IMG/VR virus record: IMGVR_UViG_3300048547_000552
Span: 1 to 24,012 of that record
DNA: 24,012 nt
Direction: 5' to 3' (one strand)
Source of the DNA: a virus
Part shown: piece by piece, positions 11,301 through 17,600 of the stretch
How the letters are laid out: the number at the start of each line of letters is the position of its first letter
Position numbering within the stretch: position 1 is the first letter of the stretch
Notes under the pieces: generated by a model
Told to the model about the DNA's origin: nothing
The model's database searches: none
The model's input: the letters and a program-made list of their open reading frames with translations, nothing else
Translations under genes and position numbers: made by a program

Positions 11301-13430
11301 TTGGTTATTGGTGCTATTGACAATGTGCCAATTGGACAAACTACACCAGCTGCTGGTGGATTTACAACATTAAGTGCAAACAACTTTGTAACATTTACAG
11401 ATGCTACAAATGCAACAGGTGATTTTGCAACTGGTAGTGCTTCGGTAAAAATTACAGGTGGTTTACACGTTGCTAAGGACATTAAAGCAGATAACTTTAT
11501 TGGTGATTCTAGTGCTAATGATTTAACAAGCGGCACTATACCAGATGCAAGAGTTCCATCTAGTGCAATCACACAACACCAAACAGATATTACTGCAACT
11601 GGTATTTTAAATGGTGGTAGTATTACATCAGGATTTGGTAACATTGATATTGGTACAAGCACATTCAGTGGTAATGGTAGCGGACTTACAACTTTGTCAG
11701 CAACACAGTTAACTACTGGAACAATACCAGATGCAAGAATACAATCAAGCGGCGTTACTCAACACCAAGGAGATATTTCAGGAGTAGGAACACTTGCTTC
11801 AGGTAGTATTTCAAGTGGCTTTGGTAATATTGATATTGGAACAAACAGTATTACAGCAACTGGTGCAGCAAGCTTAGGTTCAACAAACTTTAATGATAAT
11901 AACCTAACAAATGTTGGAAACATAGCACTAGACAGTTTAAGTGCAGATAATGGTGCGTCTATAAGTGTAAATGCTAATGCAATTGTTACAATATTGAATA
12001 CAAGTAGTGCTACAAGTACAACAAGTGGAGCATTACGTGTAAGTGGCGGACTTGGTGTTGCTGGAAATATTTACGGCGGAGCAATTTACACAGCAAACGG
12101 TGCAAATATACAATCATTAAATGCAAGTAACTTATCAAGTGGTACAGTTCCAAACACTAGAATTGATGGAACATATAGTAACTTAACAGGCACTGGTGCA
12201 TTAGACGCAGGTGAAATTACTTCTAACTTTGGTAATATTAATATTGGCACAAGTACATTTACTGGTAATGGTAGTGGACTTACTAATGTAGATGCAGACA
12301 CATTAGATGGTATTAACGGAGCAAGTTTGTTACGTAGTGACGAAGCTGATACAATGGCAGGATTGTTGACTATGAGTCACGCAGGTGACGAAATGATCAG
12401 ACTGGCTGACACAAGTTCAACAGGTAATCCATATATCAGTTGGTATCAAGCTGGCACACGTAGAGCTTATATGCAATATGTTGATAGCGGCGATAGAGTA
12501 TATATTGCTAACGAAGGCGGAAGTACTGCTATTAATTTAGATGGCGGAACTAGCGGACTTGAATTTATTGAAGGTTCAAATACATATACAGTTTGGCACA
12601 GTGGTAATGACGGTGCTGGTAGTGGACTAAATGCTGATACACTAGATGGTGTAAGTTCAGGTAGTTTCTTACGCAGCGATGCTAACGATAGTTTCTCAGG
12701 AACAATTAGTGGTGCAGGAGATATTAGCATATCAGGTAACATTACCGCTGCTACATTTACAGGTGATGGTAGTGGACTAACAGGTGTTACTGCTACAAAC
12801 GCAAGTACACTAGACAACTTAGATAGTACAGAGTTCTTGCGCAGTAATGCTAGTGATGCGTTTACTTCTGGTACACTTACAATTAACGATGATTTAGCAT
12901 TACAATTGGGCTCTAGCACTTCAAACGCATTTCAATGGAGATTTGAAGATGCAAATGGTAAACTACAAGGGCGTTTTTATGGAAGTGCTACTTTTATTGC
13001 CTTGTCAGATTATAGCTCAGGAAGTTTTGGCGGCGAAAAGATATTATTAAGGAGAAACGGTAATATTGACGCATCAGGTGAAATTACAGCATATTACTCA
13101 GATGCAAGATTAAAAGATTTCCAAGGTACAATACCAAATGCACTAGACAAAATTATGAGTCTAAATGGATACTATTTCACTGAAAATGATAAAGCCAAAG
13201 AACTTGGATACTCAAATGATAAAATGCAAATTGGTGTTAGTGCCCAAGAAGTACAGGCAGTATTACCAGAAATAGTAAAACTAGCACCTATATCTCAAAA
13301 CGAAGGAGTTGATGATTATTATACTGTGTCTTATGAAAAGTTAACTCCTGTGTTAATTGAAGCAATAAAAGAACAGCAAACTCAAATCGATGAACTCAAA
13401 GAAATGGTACAAAAACTACTAGATAAATAA
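2355..13430 (+). CDS. Giant 3,691-residue tail fibre/adhesin with C-terminal S74 chaperone
   Basis: The start is a phage-fibre opening (MATKIRHKRSAVAGKQP, then GELAINTADGKVYL). Residues about 160-460 (VYVSAEQGDDANDGQSAP onward) resemble a DUF1565/pectate-lyase-like parallel beta-helix. A helical repeat with a YDxxxCxxDxxL core follows at residues 512, 765 and 931. Next come several 'HGY/HGF' or related AHNL beta modules (around nt 4210, 5555, 7150, 7855 and 8090) and a GTGATADITV / GGTGYAIGD segment (7435-7665). From 9049 to 11256 there are six degenerate ATTxNxGxATG units. Then come TIPDAR repeats and three DxLDGxxSxxFLRSD-like units (12240-12880). The last 110 residues are a Peptidase_S74 intramolecular chaperone (SDARLK at 3582, AQEV, a YEKL segment and a final EAIKEQQ coiled coil). 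It is most likely a homotrimeric host-recognition fibre; the receptor cannot be predicted. Confidence 0.9.
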   Translation: MATKIRHKRSAVAGKQPLVSQLESGELAINTADGKVYLLRDDNTVQDITRRVFEGNTQLEVDDLGDSTSAAITATVNNDLKMSVTDNGIFLNDDISINNANTLTFKELTGSGADGISLKSPDTLDAGYNLTLPPQVGTTGQLIATDAQGNLFFQDADIFGGNVVYVSAEQGDDANDGQSAPVKTVKRACQIASGLIYNADGTTNGTRVNVKVAVGDYTEDNPIIVPDNTVIKGDGLRGCIIRPANANRDILRVRNACYFGEFTFRDGVDENQVPLITADYAVAFDDPFDANITDRADYTNLPDTRPFITTSPYIQNASILSFLGMNGAKIDGSKVTSPNIGFIPQEQENPVVGAIPEQGKSMVANAFTILSFGGTAWRLTNDAYAQIVSCFEIFLLNGVYCQSGGYCSITNSATNFGLYALRSSGYSPKAFEFDRAFVTGTGAFEGLQTVSIVGINRDTPVEEFVLRFREADYKTAYERLLVEKDQIAADTVTWINQQIAAASPSIWASFEYDQTKCARDVGLLVDAIRWDAAFDTNYRSVSSALTYFNGRFPSALFAAQKAQHIEAFTQAKSFTTNITQQSTYDSRVNALWDEIIEILDNDKTFTPTTGTTYDPNTGILVANIGAHNLTVGTSIIIADNSLTFTCASDGNTAQVTYPRSTDPASKTALTISAVTSDTITVNVGTSSETSAHTFITSAANSVTIEGVGVTGLTDPTGYNSSYLAGYGDARTQLESNRNFLIKEITAWIAVQVAGEISPFVSTFSYDVAQCENDIGLILDALRYDLTYGGNLQTFDAAIQYFVGTTKQLADGQKDATLASYARLKEIIGQVILEQAVTVSAGNALTQDTSGTAGSSDASNAAKDRIQEIIDYVDSDGATPPTKIEPGTTWVSAALVEDKDRLYPEAQKNIGQNVNAYIETQVDAAQWYNFTYDNSKCLRDTKLIVEAVAKDAWDTGNRYSRSAGLSYYNKNIGDSSQISISGQERQTISAINQAKALTLAEITSLSLASRNFVGSRFDIVTTIINDGDDLPDAQDVSSEGDITNDFKTNATESTFNGSTDVNVNVDVFTIVDHGFTNGQKVIYDPDNNPVIQGLDAEQTYYIKIINDDEFSLTFDESGDFDVNVLATSTGTHKFLSGVIEFFVNEITDSHTTYQTLELESGSESYEFVPGRQITGVTGTSNNAAIVFSWKPAIRELIVSIEQVAVGQSLLRIQFDETSTITADHAGTPNTTIGVNAAQSKLGLGTATFAIKATDGSSSLSNLSALPENQVWFHRPSIVNSSSHTWEYAGSGTDYNALPQNGGNTKSEFEQFEELPGRVYSSGTNELGDFKVGDFITAFNRTGNITFRNKVQVDELDALRLSLSDVAIEEISTSVNLGDDELGGASNARLSTQLAVRAFISNRLGGFVDKTVSTAAVPGAIVQLNTNGQLNGDLIPATRQFTNTNTQGYQSRLEQVDNIPPVDLKAGDIATENYEQVELTLSGNISAADGAIITQPTAFGATGYAKGLYGNSGNILVASIGGEWIVGDDSTGSQFQTGVGNNIFVDGVDSGVYPTGIGLSSQVIDNFFLRSSNSSQFLILDPTDDYTFTTNTITNLERTSNVTTATTSGAHNLLIGNQISITCSDNETFETNGQVISTPTSTTFTYSNVDPDDVASFAVSDGFVGSVVRSADGNAQGRVTELREGVLSGIDNSNITGGTLYTPTVGNQTYLDVVLTNVTGSGTGATADITVTAGQVTDVDIKTGGTGYAIGDLLSAASSSVGNTGSGFQIEVTAFEKRAYIDIIGGELFVASSSSVDFVEDNTAVQTARDINLDDFITHNFLAGSSGAGGAVDYTNFRITIPNHGYSNGDPLKYDTLGNAPIGGILNGQVVYAKFIDNNTIELYEGFALLNKIEFASTPANNNHNLTRSTVNITDNSVIIENHGYTTADAVRLNTLSDGSSSNALPIVDGADPIPDGSRFFVGSVTTNSFTLHVLRSDALSSINDLVTNPEDLTSVGIGTARSTRSNAQVTGQINTSSRLKKNWNTLAVTNIDAENIISGIISPSRLGGSGVPNSDTFLRGDSAYSVVVQKLKKASTTENPITLVGNSVSQEFYGTVSIGVNNVDLDPGGTFSTLGVSKFLQSQFDVNANASGEVFLKDGVVDAGTLDSLDSAYFLNPANLTSPVPVNRGGTNITSYARGDLLYAETTGTLNPLSIGRNNAILKSNGETPEWGTALDLAEGLDVGAAALTSASTGSGTVYNDNVTSLNIGGDATNIDIGSTEGTRNLFPFLDGYDASASQNVVGNLKSITATTNDPTDNGLNEIPLDDTSSVLAGMIVTGSGSIPANTTVSGVTGDYIYLSNNTTGTILSGATLTFTYTPKTLGIDVGDTINIGSSTKTNLDGTWPIIGATSNATSFTFQTDANVTSNPVDVPAGQLTINANFVVKNPNMFIGNAQNSTAPVSGIIAGTSAIGIDTEGGDLTLQAGLGTGNATGGDFIIRTGEALTTSDIQHIATTRMTIDTAGKAAFTGEVEVNDTISTTETTVGLLDDTATTINMGGDATTVEIGAATGTTTVHNNLDVDLDLNVDGGDITTNQTTMNVINANATTVNAFGAATTINLGTGGDGGGTTTIGHDLVVSGDLTVNGDTTTINSTELTVDDKTITIASGAADGSAANGAGILVDGANASLLWDNANTSWDSTEDFNLASGKQYYINDASVLSSTTLGGAVVNSSLQTLGTIGTGVWQGTIISPTYGGTGVNNGTKTITLGGNLTHSGAHTLTLTTTNNTNITLPTSGTLSITGNPLSQFASTTSAQLAGVISDETGTGNLVYNNNPNFTNSVTTSSATFAAFNTNATTVNAFGAATALGLGATSGTTTVNNGLAVLGNLSIGGLSDLTVSGGTFSLANTGATTVNAFGAATTINMGASTGTMNLNNANVVVAGDLAVNGNTIDTDETGTFNLLKDNATAIAFGQAATAIVIGETSGTSTFRHNVTIDQDLTITGNLVIGAIDNVPIGQTTPAAGGFTTLSANNFVTFTDATNATGDFATGSASVKITGGLHVAKDIKADNFIGDSSANDLTSGTIPDARVPSSAITQHQTDITATGILNGGSITSGFGNIDIGTSTFSGNGSGLTTLSATQLTTGTIPDARIQSSGVTQHQGDISGVGTLASGSISSGFGNIDIGTNSITATGAASLGSTNFNDNNLTNVGNIALDSLSADNGASISVNANAIVTILNTSSATSTTSGALRVSGGLGVAGNIYGGAIYTANGANIQSLNASNLSSGTVPNTRIDGTYSNLTGTGALDAGEITSNFGNINIGTSTFTGNGSGLTNVDADTLDGINGASLLRSDEADTMAGLLTMSHAGDEMIRLADTSSTGNPYISWYQAGTRRAYMQYVDSGDRVYIANEGGSTAINLDGGTSGLEFIEGSNTYTVWHSGNDGAGSGLNADTLDGVSSGSFLRSDANDSFSGTISGAGDISISGNITAATFTGDGSGLTGVTATNASTLDNLDSTEFLRSNASDAFTSGTLTINDDLALQLGSSTSNAFQWRFEDANGKLQGRFYGSATFIALSDYSSGSFGGEKILLRRNGNIDASGEITAYYSDARLKDFQGTIPNALDKIMSLNGYYFTENDKAKELGYSNDKMQIGVSAQEVQAVLPEIVKLAPISQNEGVDDYYTVSYEKLTPVLIEAIKEQQTQIDELKEMVQKLLDK
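9049..11256 (+). repeat. Six degenerate NATTVNAFGAATTINxG repeats
   Basis: The units lie near 9049-9147, 9929-10024, 10083-10150, 10834-10940, 11000-11088 and 11173-11256, all in frame inside the giant fibre. Units 3 and 5 share about 30 nearly identical bases (aatgcatttggtgcagctac, then aactattaat). Unit 4 keeps the first half of that block. A related copy is in the upstream fibre gene near 1027-1064. These are likely beta-strand fibre-shaft modules, and they also provide homology for recombination within and between fibre genes. Confidence 0.75.
13098..13427 (+). other. S74 intramolecular chaperone with predicted self-cleavage site
   Basis: This is the region of the giant fibre gene for its last 110 residues. 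In the endosialidase/S74 family a Ser in an SDxRLK motif attacks its own backbone, and a nearby Lys assists. Here YSDARLK keeps both the Ser (codon 13098-13100) and the Lys. Cleavage before this Ser would release the chaperone after trimer folding, leaving about 3,581 residues in the virion. Downstream family landmarks are present: the LNGYYF segment, GVSAQEV, LPEIV, and a C-terminal helix starting near EAIKEQQ. Confidence 0.8.
13422..13429 (+). promoter_or_regulatory. Candidate late promoter GATAAATA overlapping the fibre stop codon
   Basis: The octamer is identical to the one before gp13 (21297-21304). It is made from the last codons and stop of the giant fibre (D-K-stop). With T4 spacing, transcripts would begin near 13435, just before the hairpin at 13438, and would run into the small downstream genes. 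It may be a chance product of the codons GAT AAA TAA. Confidence 0.35.
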
Positions 13431-13437
13431 TATTAAG

Positions 13438-13465
13438 GTATCCAGTTTTATCTGGATACTTTATT
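13438..13465 (+). terminator. Hairpin with short T-rich tail after the giant fibre gene
   Basis: The stem is GTATCCAG (13438-13445) paired with CTGGATAC (13452-13459), 8 bp without mismatch, with loop TTTTAT, followed by TTTATT. It lies 7 bases after the fibre stop codon. It fits a modest intrinsic terminator separating the fibre from the next cassette. The interrupted T-tail suggests incomplete termination. Confidence 0.65.
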
Positions 13466-13492
13466 GACAAAAATTAAATATAATGTTATTAT
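13464..13492 (+). promoter_or_regulatory. Near-consensus sigma70-type promoter
   Basis: TTGACA (13464-13469), exactly 17 bases, then TATTAT (13487-13492). The ATG of the 56-residue gene follows 27 bases downstream. It directly follows the terminator hairpin, as expected for a separately controlled cassette. In T4-like phages such promoters are read by unmodified host RNA polymerase early in infection, so the genes from 13520 may be expressed early as well as late. Confidence 0.7.
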
Positions 13493-13519
13493 AGCAAGAT
13501 AACAAACTAGGAAACAAGT

Positions 13520-13690
13520 ATGGCACTACCAAATACGGGAAGCACAATTACAATGAGCCAGATATCCAACTACTTTAGTGGGCCATCTAGCAACATTAGC
13601 ATAGGTGCTGATTTAGGTCCATACATAGGTATATCAAATGGCACTACAATTTCTATGAGTAGTTCATTTGGCGGATACTACTTTCCTTAA
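13520..13690 (+). CDS. Small structural-like protein (MALPxxGxI family), 56 residues
   Basis: This short gene begins MALPNTGSTITMSQISNYF and ends SSFGGYYFP. It resembles a widespread small phage module that starts MALPxxGxIxxxQI and ends with a TISMSxxxG motif, found as separate small proteins or as fibre domains. That resemblance is from memory of the family; its exact role is not established. It sits at the head of the plus-strand cassette, directly after the sigma70-type promoter and a weak Shine-Dalgarno (CTAGGAAAC). The next gene starts 16 bases after its stop. Position next to the fibres suggests a small virion component. Confidence 0.7.
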   Translation: MALPNTGSTITMSQISNYFSGPSSNISIGADLGPYIGISNGTTISMSSSFGGYYFP

Positions 13691-13706
13691 ACACACAGGA
13701 GAAGTT

Positions 13707-14081
13707 ATGAAAACATTATATGAAGTAATGAATATTGATCTAGCTGATGAATATACAAAAACAAGAAAAGTTGCTAAAGGTGCAACACTAGGGTTAGATG
13801 AAAAATTAGCTGATAAGGTTTCGGCTGCTATCGACGAACTTGATATTCCACAAGACGACGAACGTCATCATTGGATCCAAAAGCTTGGTAAAGCAGCTGG
13901 TGTAGACTTACTTACATTAGGTAAAGTACAACCTGAAAATATGTTAGCAATGGCAGGATTAGGTGATGATTTCCAAGAAGCAGTAAAAGTTGCAACAAGC
14001 ACAGCAAGGAAATTAAATCAAAAAACAATCGATGCTGAAAAAGACTTGAACGAAGAATTGATACCGACTAACACATTATGA
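13707..14081 (+). CDS. Unrecognised 124-residue protein
   Basis: I chose the ATG at 13707 because AGGAGA lies 3 bases upstream of it (13698-13703) and the preceding gene stops at 13690. An in-frame TTG at 13668 would overlap that gene and lacks a ribosome site. The protein is charged and mostly helical in appearance, with no signal peptide or membrane segment. It starts MKTLYEVMNIDLADEYTK and contains DDERHHWIQKLGKAAGVDLL. Its stop overlaps the next start (ATGA), which indicates translational coupling with the glycosyltransferase-like gene. I do not recognise the family. Confidence 0.75.
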   Translation: MKTLYEVMNIDLADEYTKTRKVAKGATLGLDEKLADKVSAAIDELDIPQDDERHHWIQKLGKAAGVDLLTLGKVQPENMLAMAGLGDDFQEAVKVATSTARKLNQKTIDAEKDLNEELIPTNTL

Positions 14082-14662
14082 AATTAAGTATCTGTGTGCC
14101 TTGTAGAGATCAAGTGCATACACTGTTTACTCAAAGTTTAGTTAATTTAACTAATAGGCTTACACGCAAACAAATAGAGTTTGAACTACATCTATTTGCT
14201 GGTAGTGTAATCTGTGAATCACGTACACGTCTTGTTGAAGAAGCACTATCTGTAAACAGTGATAAAATATTATTCTTAGACAGTGATATACAATTTCCAT
14301 CAAATATGATAGATAAATTGTATTCTCATAACAAAGATATTGTGGCGGCTAACTACAGCACAAGGTACCCAATTTATCAAAGTGTTGCATTTACCGATCC
14401 AGAAAATATTACAGCAAGATTAGACGCAACACAAGGTCTGCATAAGATCTGGGCAGTCGGAATGGGATGTATGCTTATTGATATAGATGTTTTTCATACA
14501 TTGCCTAAGCCTTGGTTTGTACACGAATATAATAAAATAGACGATACGTTCAGCGGCGAAGATATATACTTTTGCAATCAAGCAATGCATCACGGCATTG
14601 ATGTTTGGGTAGACTCTGATATAAAATTAGGGCATATAGGAACAAAGGCTTACACACTATGA
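14078..14662 (+). CDS. GT-A glycosyltransferase-like protein, 194 residues
   Basis: The N-terminus MKLSICVPCRDQVHTLF is a typical beta1 strand and loop of family-2-like GT-A enzymes. FLDSDIQFPSNMIDKLY at about residues 67-83 holds a DSD motif, which would bind the divalent metal and nucleotide-sugar. The segment DIVAANYSTRYP follows. A later AVGMGCMLIDIDVF segment and the acidic FSGEDIYFC segment resemble the acceptor/base region of such enzymes. It is short but appears complete. ATGA overlaps join it to both neighbours, so the three genes are probably translated together. Likely role: transferring a sugar onto a phage or host-surface target. Donor and acceptor are unknown. Confidence 0.75.
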   Translation: MKLSICVPCRDQVHTLFTQSLVNLTNRLTRKQIEFELHLFAGSVICESRTRLVEEALSVNSDKILFLDSDIQFPSNMIDKLYSHNKDIVAANYSTRYPIYQSVAFTDPENITARLDATQGLHKIWAVGMGCMLIDIDVFHTLPKPWFVHEYNKIDDTFSGEDIYFCNQAMHHGIDVWVDSDIKLGHIGTKAYTL

Positions 14663-17600
14663 GAGCAATAGATAGATTTGAAAAATTTTCTAAGCCGTTA
14701 CACAACGGTCAAGATCAATTAAAAAATTTAATATTTGATAGATATCCAGTTTTGAAAATGGACGATTATTGCAACTTAGATAAAGCTTTGGCAGCCGCTT
14801 CAAATTTTGATAGCGATTATGTTTGGATTGTAGACACAAATATAAGAGTATATGATAGCTTTCCTTGGTGGTTCAAACCACGAGCAATTGACGAAGTACA
14901 AATACACGAATTTCCTTATGTATATAAAGAAAGTAGAAAAGTAAAATCTTGGGATAAAGTTAGATTAGTACCAACAAAAAAAGTAGATACTGAGCCAAGA
15001 CAACATATACACATATGCGGTGAATACGATGTATATAAAGGAAACGACAAATTTGATGCATTTTACATAGGAAGCAATCAAGAAGATATTGATAAACTTA
15101 CACAAAAAGTTCCACATTTACAAACTGTTGAGAACTGGTATGAAGCACAGGCTAAATCATACACAGGTATGTTTTGGGTAGTGTGGGAAGATATTGATGT
15201 TAGAGATACATTTAAATTTAGTTATAAACCAGATGAGTGGAGTCACGATAATGTACACGTTTTTGGTAACGGAGATATAGATACATTAGATGGCGTTGCT
15301 TTGTTTCCTAAAAACTATAAAATCACAGACAAAGAACTTGAACACAGATTTTATGTTAACAAAAAAGAAGTAAGGATAATGGCAAGTACGCCTAAGCCTT
15401 ACAATAAGTTTTCTATAAACAGCTACAAAGAATATGAATATGCACTGCAAAATTCTGAAACAGATTTATTTTGGGGTGTTCCAGACGATATAGAAATTAC
15501 TGATAATAATATTTTTAATTTTTATATTGATCATCATAATCAATCTTTAAAAAACAAAAATCACGTCTGGCTTAACAATAACAAATACAACGGATTGGTT
15601 TTGTTTAGTAAGAATAGTATTGTTACAAATAAAGAAATCGAATATAGATTTATTGCTGATAGAATAGAACACGATACGATTGTTAGTAAATCAAAACCTT
15701 TTAATGTTTTTGTTATCAACAATTATAAAGATTATTTAAATGCATTAGATAAAACCGAAACACAGATGTTTTTAGGTGTGCCAAGCGATGTGATATTAAA
15801 TGATTTTGATATAAATGAATATTTTTATGATTTAGATGAACTTGATACTGGAACTACACATTTATTTTTAAATGGAGAAAACTTTGACGGAGTTGCTTTG
15901 TACAGCAAAAGTAATTCTGTAACTGAAAAAGAAGTTGAGCACAGATTTTATACAAATAAAAAAGAACACAATATCGTTGTAAGTAATCCACGTGCATATG
16001 AAAAATTTGTTATTAATAATTATAACGATTATCTAAATGCACTAAAAGAAACAAAATCAGATATGTTTTGGGGAGTACCTTCTGATGTAGATGTGTGTGA
16101 AGATTTTGATTTTGATTTATATTTTAGTCATCATAATAAATTTGATAGAGAAATAAATCACGTTTTTTTAAATAAAGAATTTTATGACGGTATTGTTCTT
16201 TTTAGTAAAAAATCTATTTGTACAGAAAAAGAAGTTGAAGCACGTTTTTATGTCAATAAAAAAGAACATAAAATAGTAGCAAGTAATCCAAAAAAATACG
16301 AAAAGTTTATTATTTCAAGTTATGATGATTATTTACGAGCAAGAGATCAATCAAAAACAGATTTATTTTATATTGTTTATAACGACATAGAAATTTTGGA
16401 TACTTTTGACTTTGATGTTTATATTTCACATCATAATCAATACGAAAGAAAAATTAATCACGTATGGAAAAATGGAAATTTTTACGACGGAGTAGCATTG
16501 ACTACAAAATCTATTATGCTCACAAAGCACGAAATTGATTATAGATTTTTTGCAGTAAAGAAAGAATATAAAGAAGTTGCTAGTATTCCAGATTCATTTG
16601 AAGTAGTGTTTATTAGTAATGGCGAAATAAATGCTGATAAAAATTACAATAAATTATTACTAGAATATCCTAATGCAAAGCGTGTAGATAAGGTTAAAGG
16701 TATTCACCAAGCTCATATTGCTGCTGCAAAATTAGTTGACACAAAAATGTTTTGGGTTGTTGACGGAGATGCAGAAGTACTAGAAGATTTTGAGTTTGAT
16801 CATCAAATTGCACACTACGATATAGATGGTTATAAAACAGTTTTTGTATGGCGAAGCTTAAATCCTGTAAATAATTTAATTTACGGATATGGAGGTGTAA
16901 AACTTTTACCAACTGAACTTACTTTGAATATGGATGTAGAAACTGCTGATATGACTACAAGTATTAGTAAAAACTTCAAAGGTGTAAACAGAATGAGCAA
17001 TGTTACTGCATTTAACACTGATGCCTTTAGTGCGTGGCGAAGTGGATTTAGAGAGTGTGTAAAACTTGCAAGTAAAGCTATAGATAGACAAGTCGAAGAT
17101 GAAACTACCTTTAGATTAAAAGCCTGGTGTTCAAGAGGAGCAGACAACCCTTTTGGGCTAGAAACTATTGCTGGAGCGTATGAAGGAGCAAAGTACGGTT
17201 TAGCATTTAAAAACAACAAGGATGCACTAAGAAAAATTAATGATTTTAAGTGGCTAAACGATAAATTTAAAAATACATTTGATCCCAATGTAAAAGAGTA
17301 TGATTTAAATTTTTTAGACGAATCAGAAGAACAAGCAATGCTTAGATTTAATCCTATTACAAAATCAATTTTTCAACAAATAGAAAAAAAATTAGGAAAA
17401 AATTATAGATATAAATCAGGTACGGTCAAGTTTGTGATTGAAAATGTAGGAGATATTTATTTTGATAGTAAAGGTGTAAGAATAAGTAAAGCCTATGCTG
17501 ATGCTGAAATAATTGTTGATTTAAAAACTGCACTAAAAGCTCTTGCTGGAGAAGCCGATACATTGGCTTTGTATAAAGCAGGCACTATAGTAATCGAAGG

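Noticed and set aside
13473-13480. ATTAAATA within the sigma70 promoter spacer as a further late promoter
   Set aside because: It departs from the octamer pattern of the other candidates, and A/T-rich matches are expected by chance.
13668-13706. N-terminal extension of the 124-residue protein from a TTG
   Set aside because: It would overlap the 56-residue gene, and the ATG at 13707 has its own Shine-Dalgarno.
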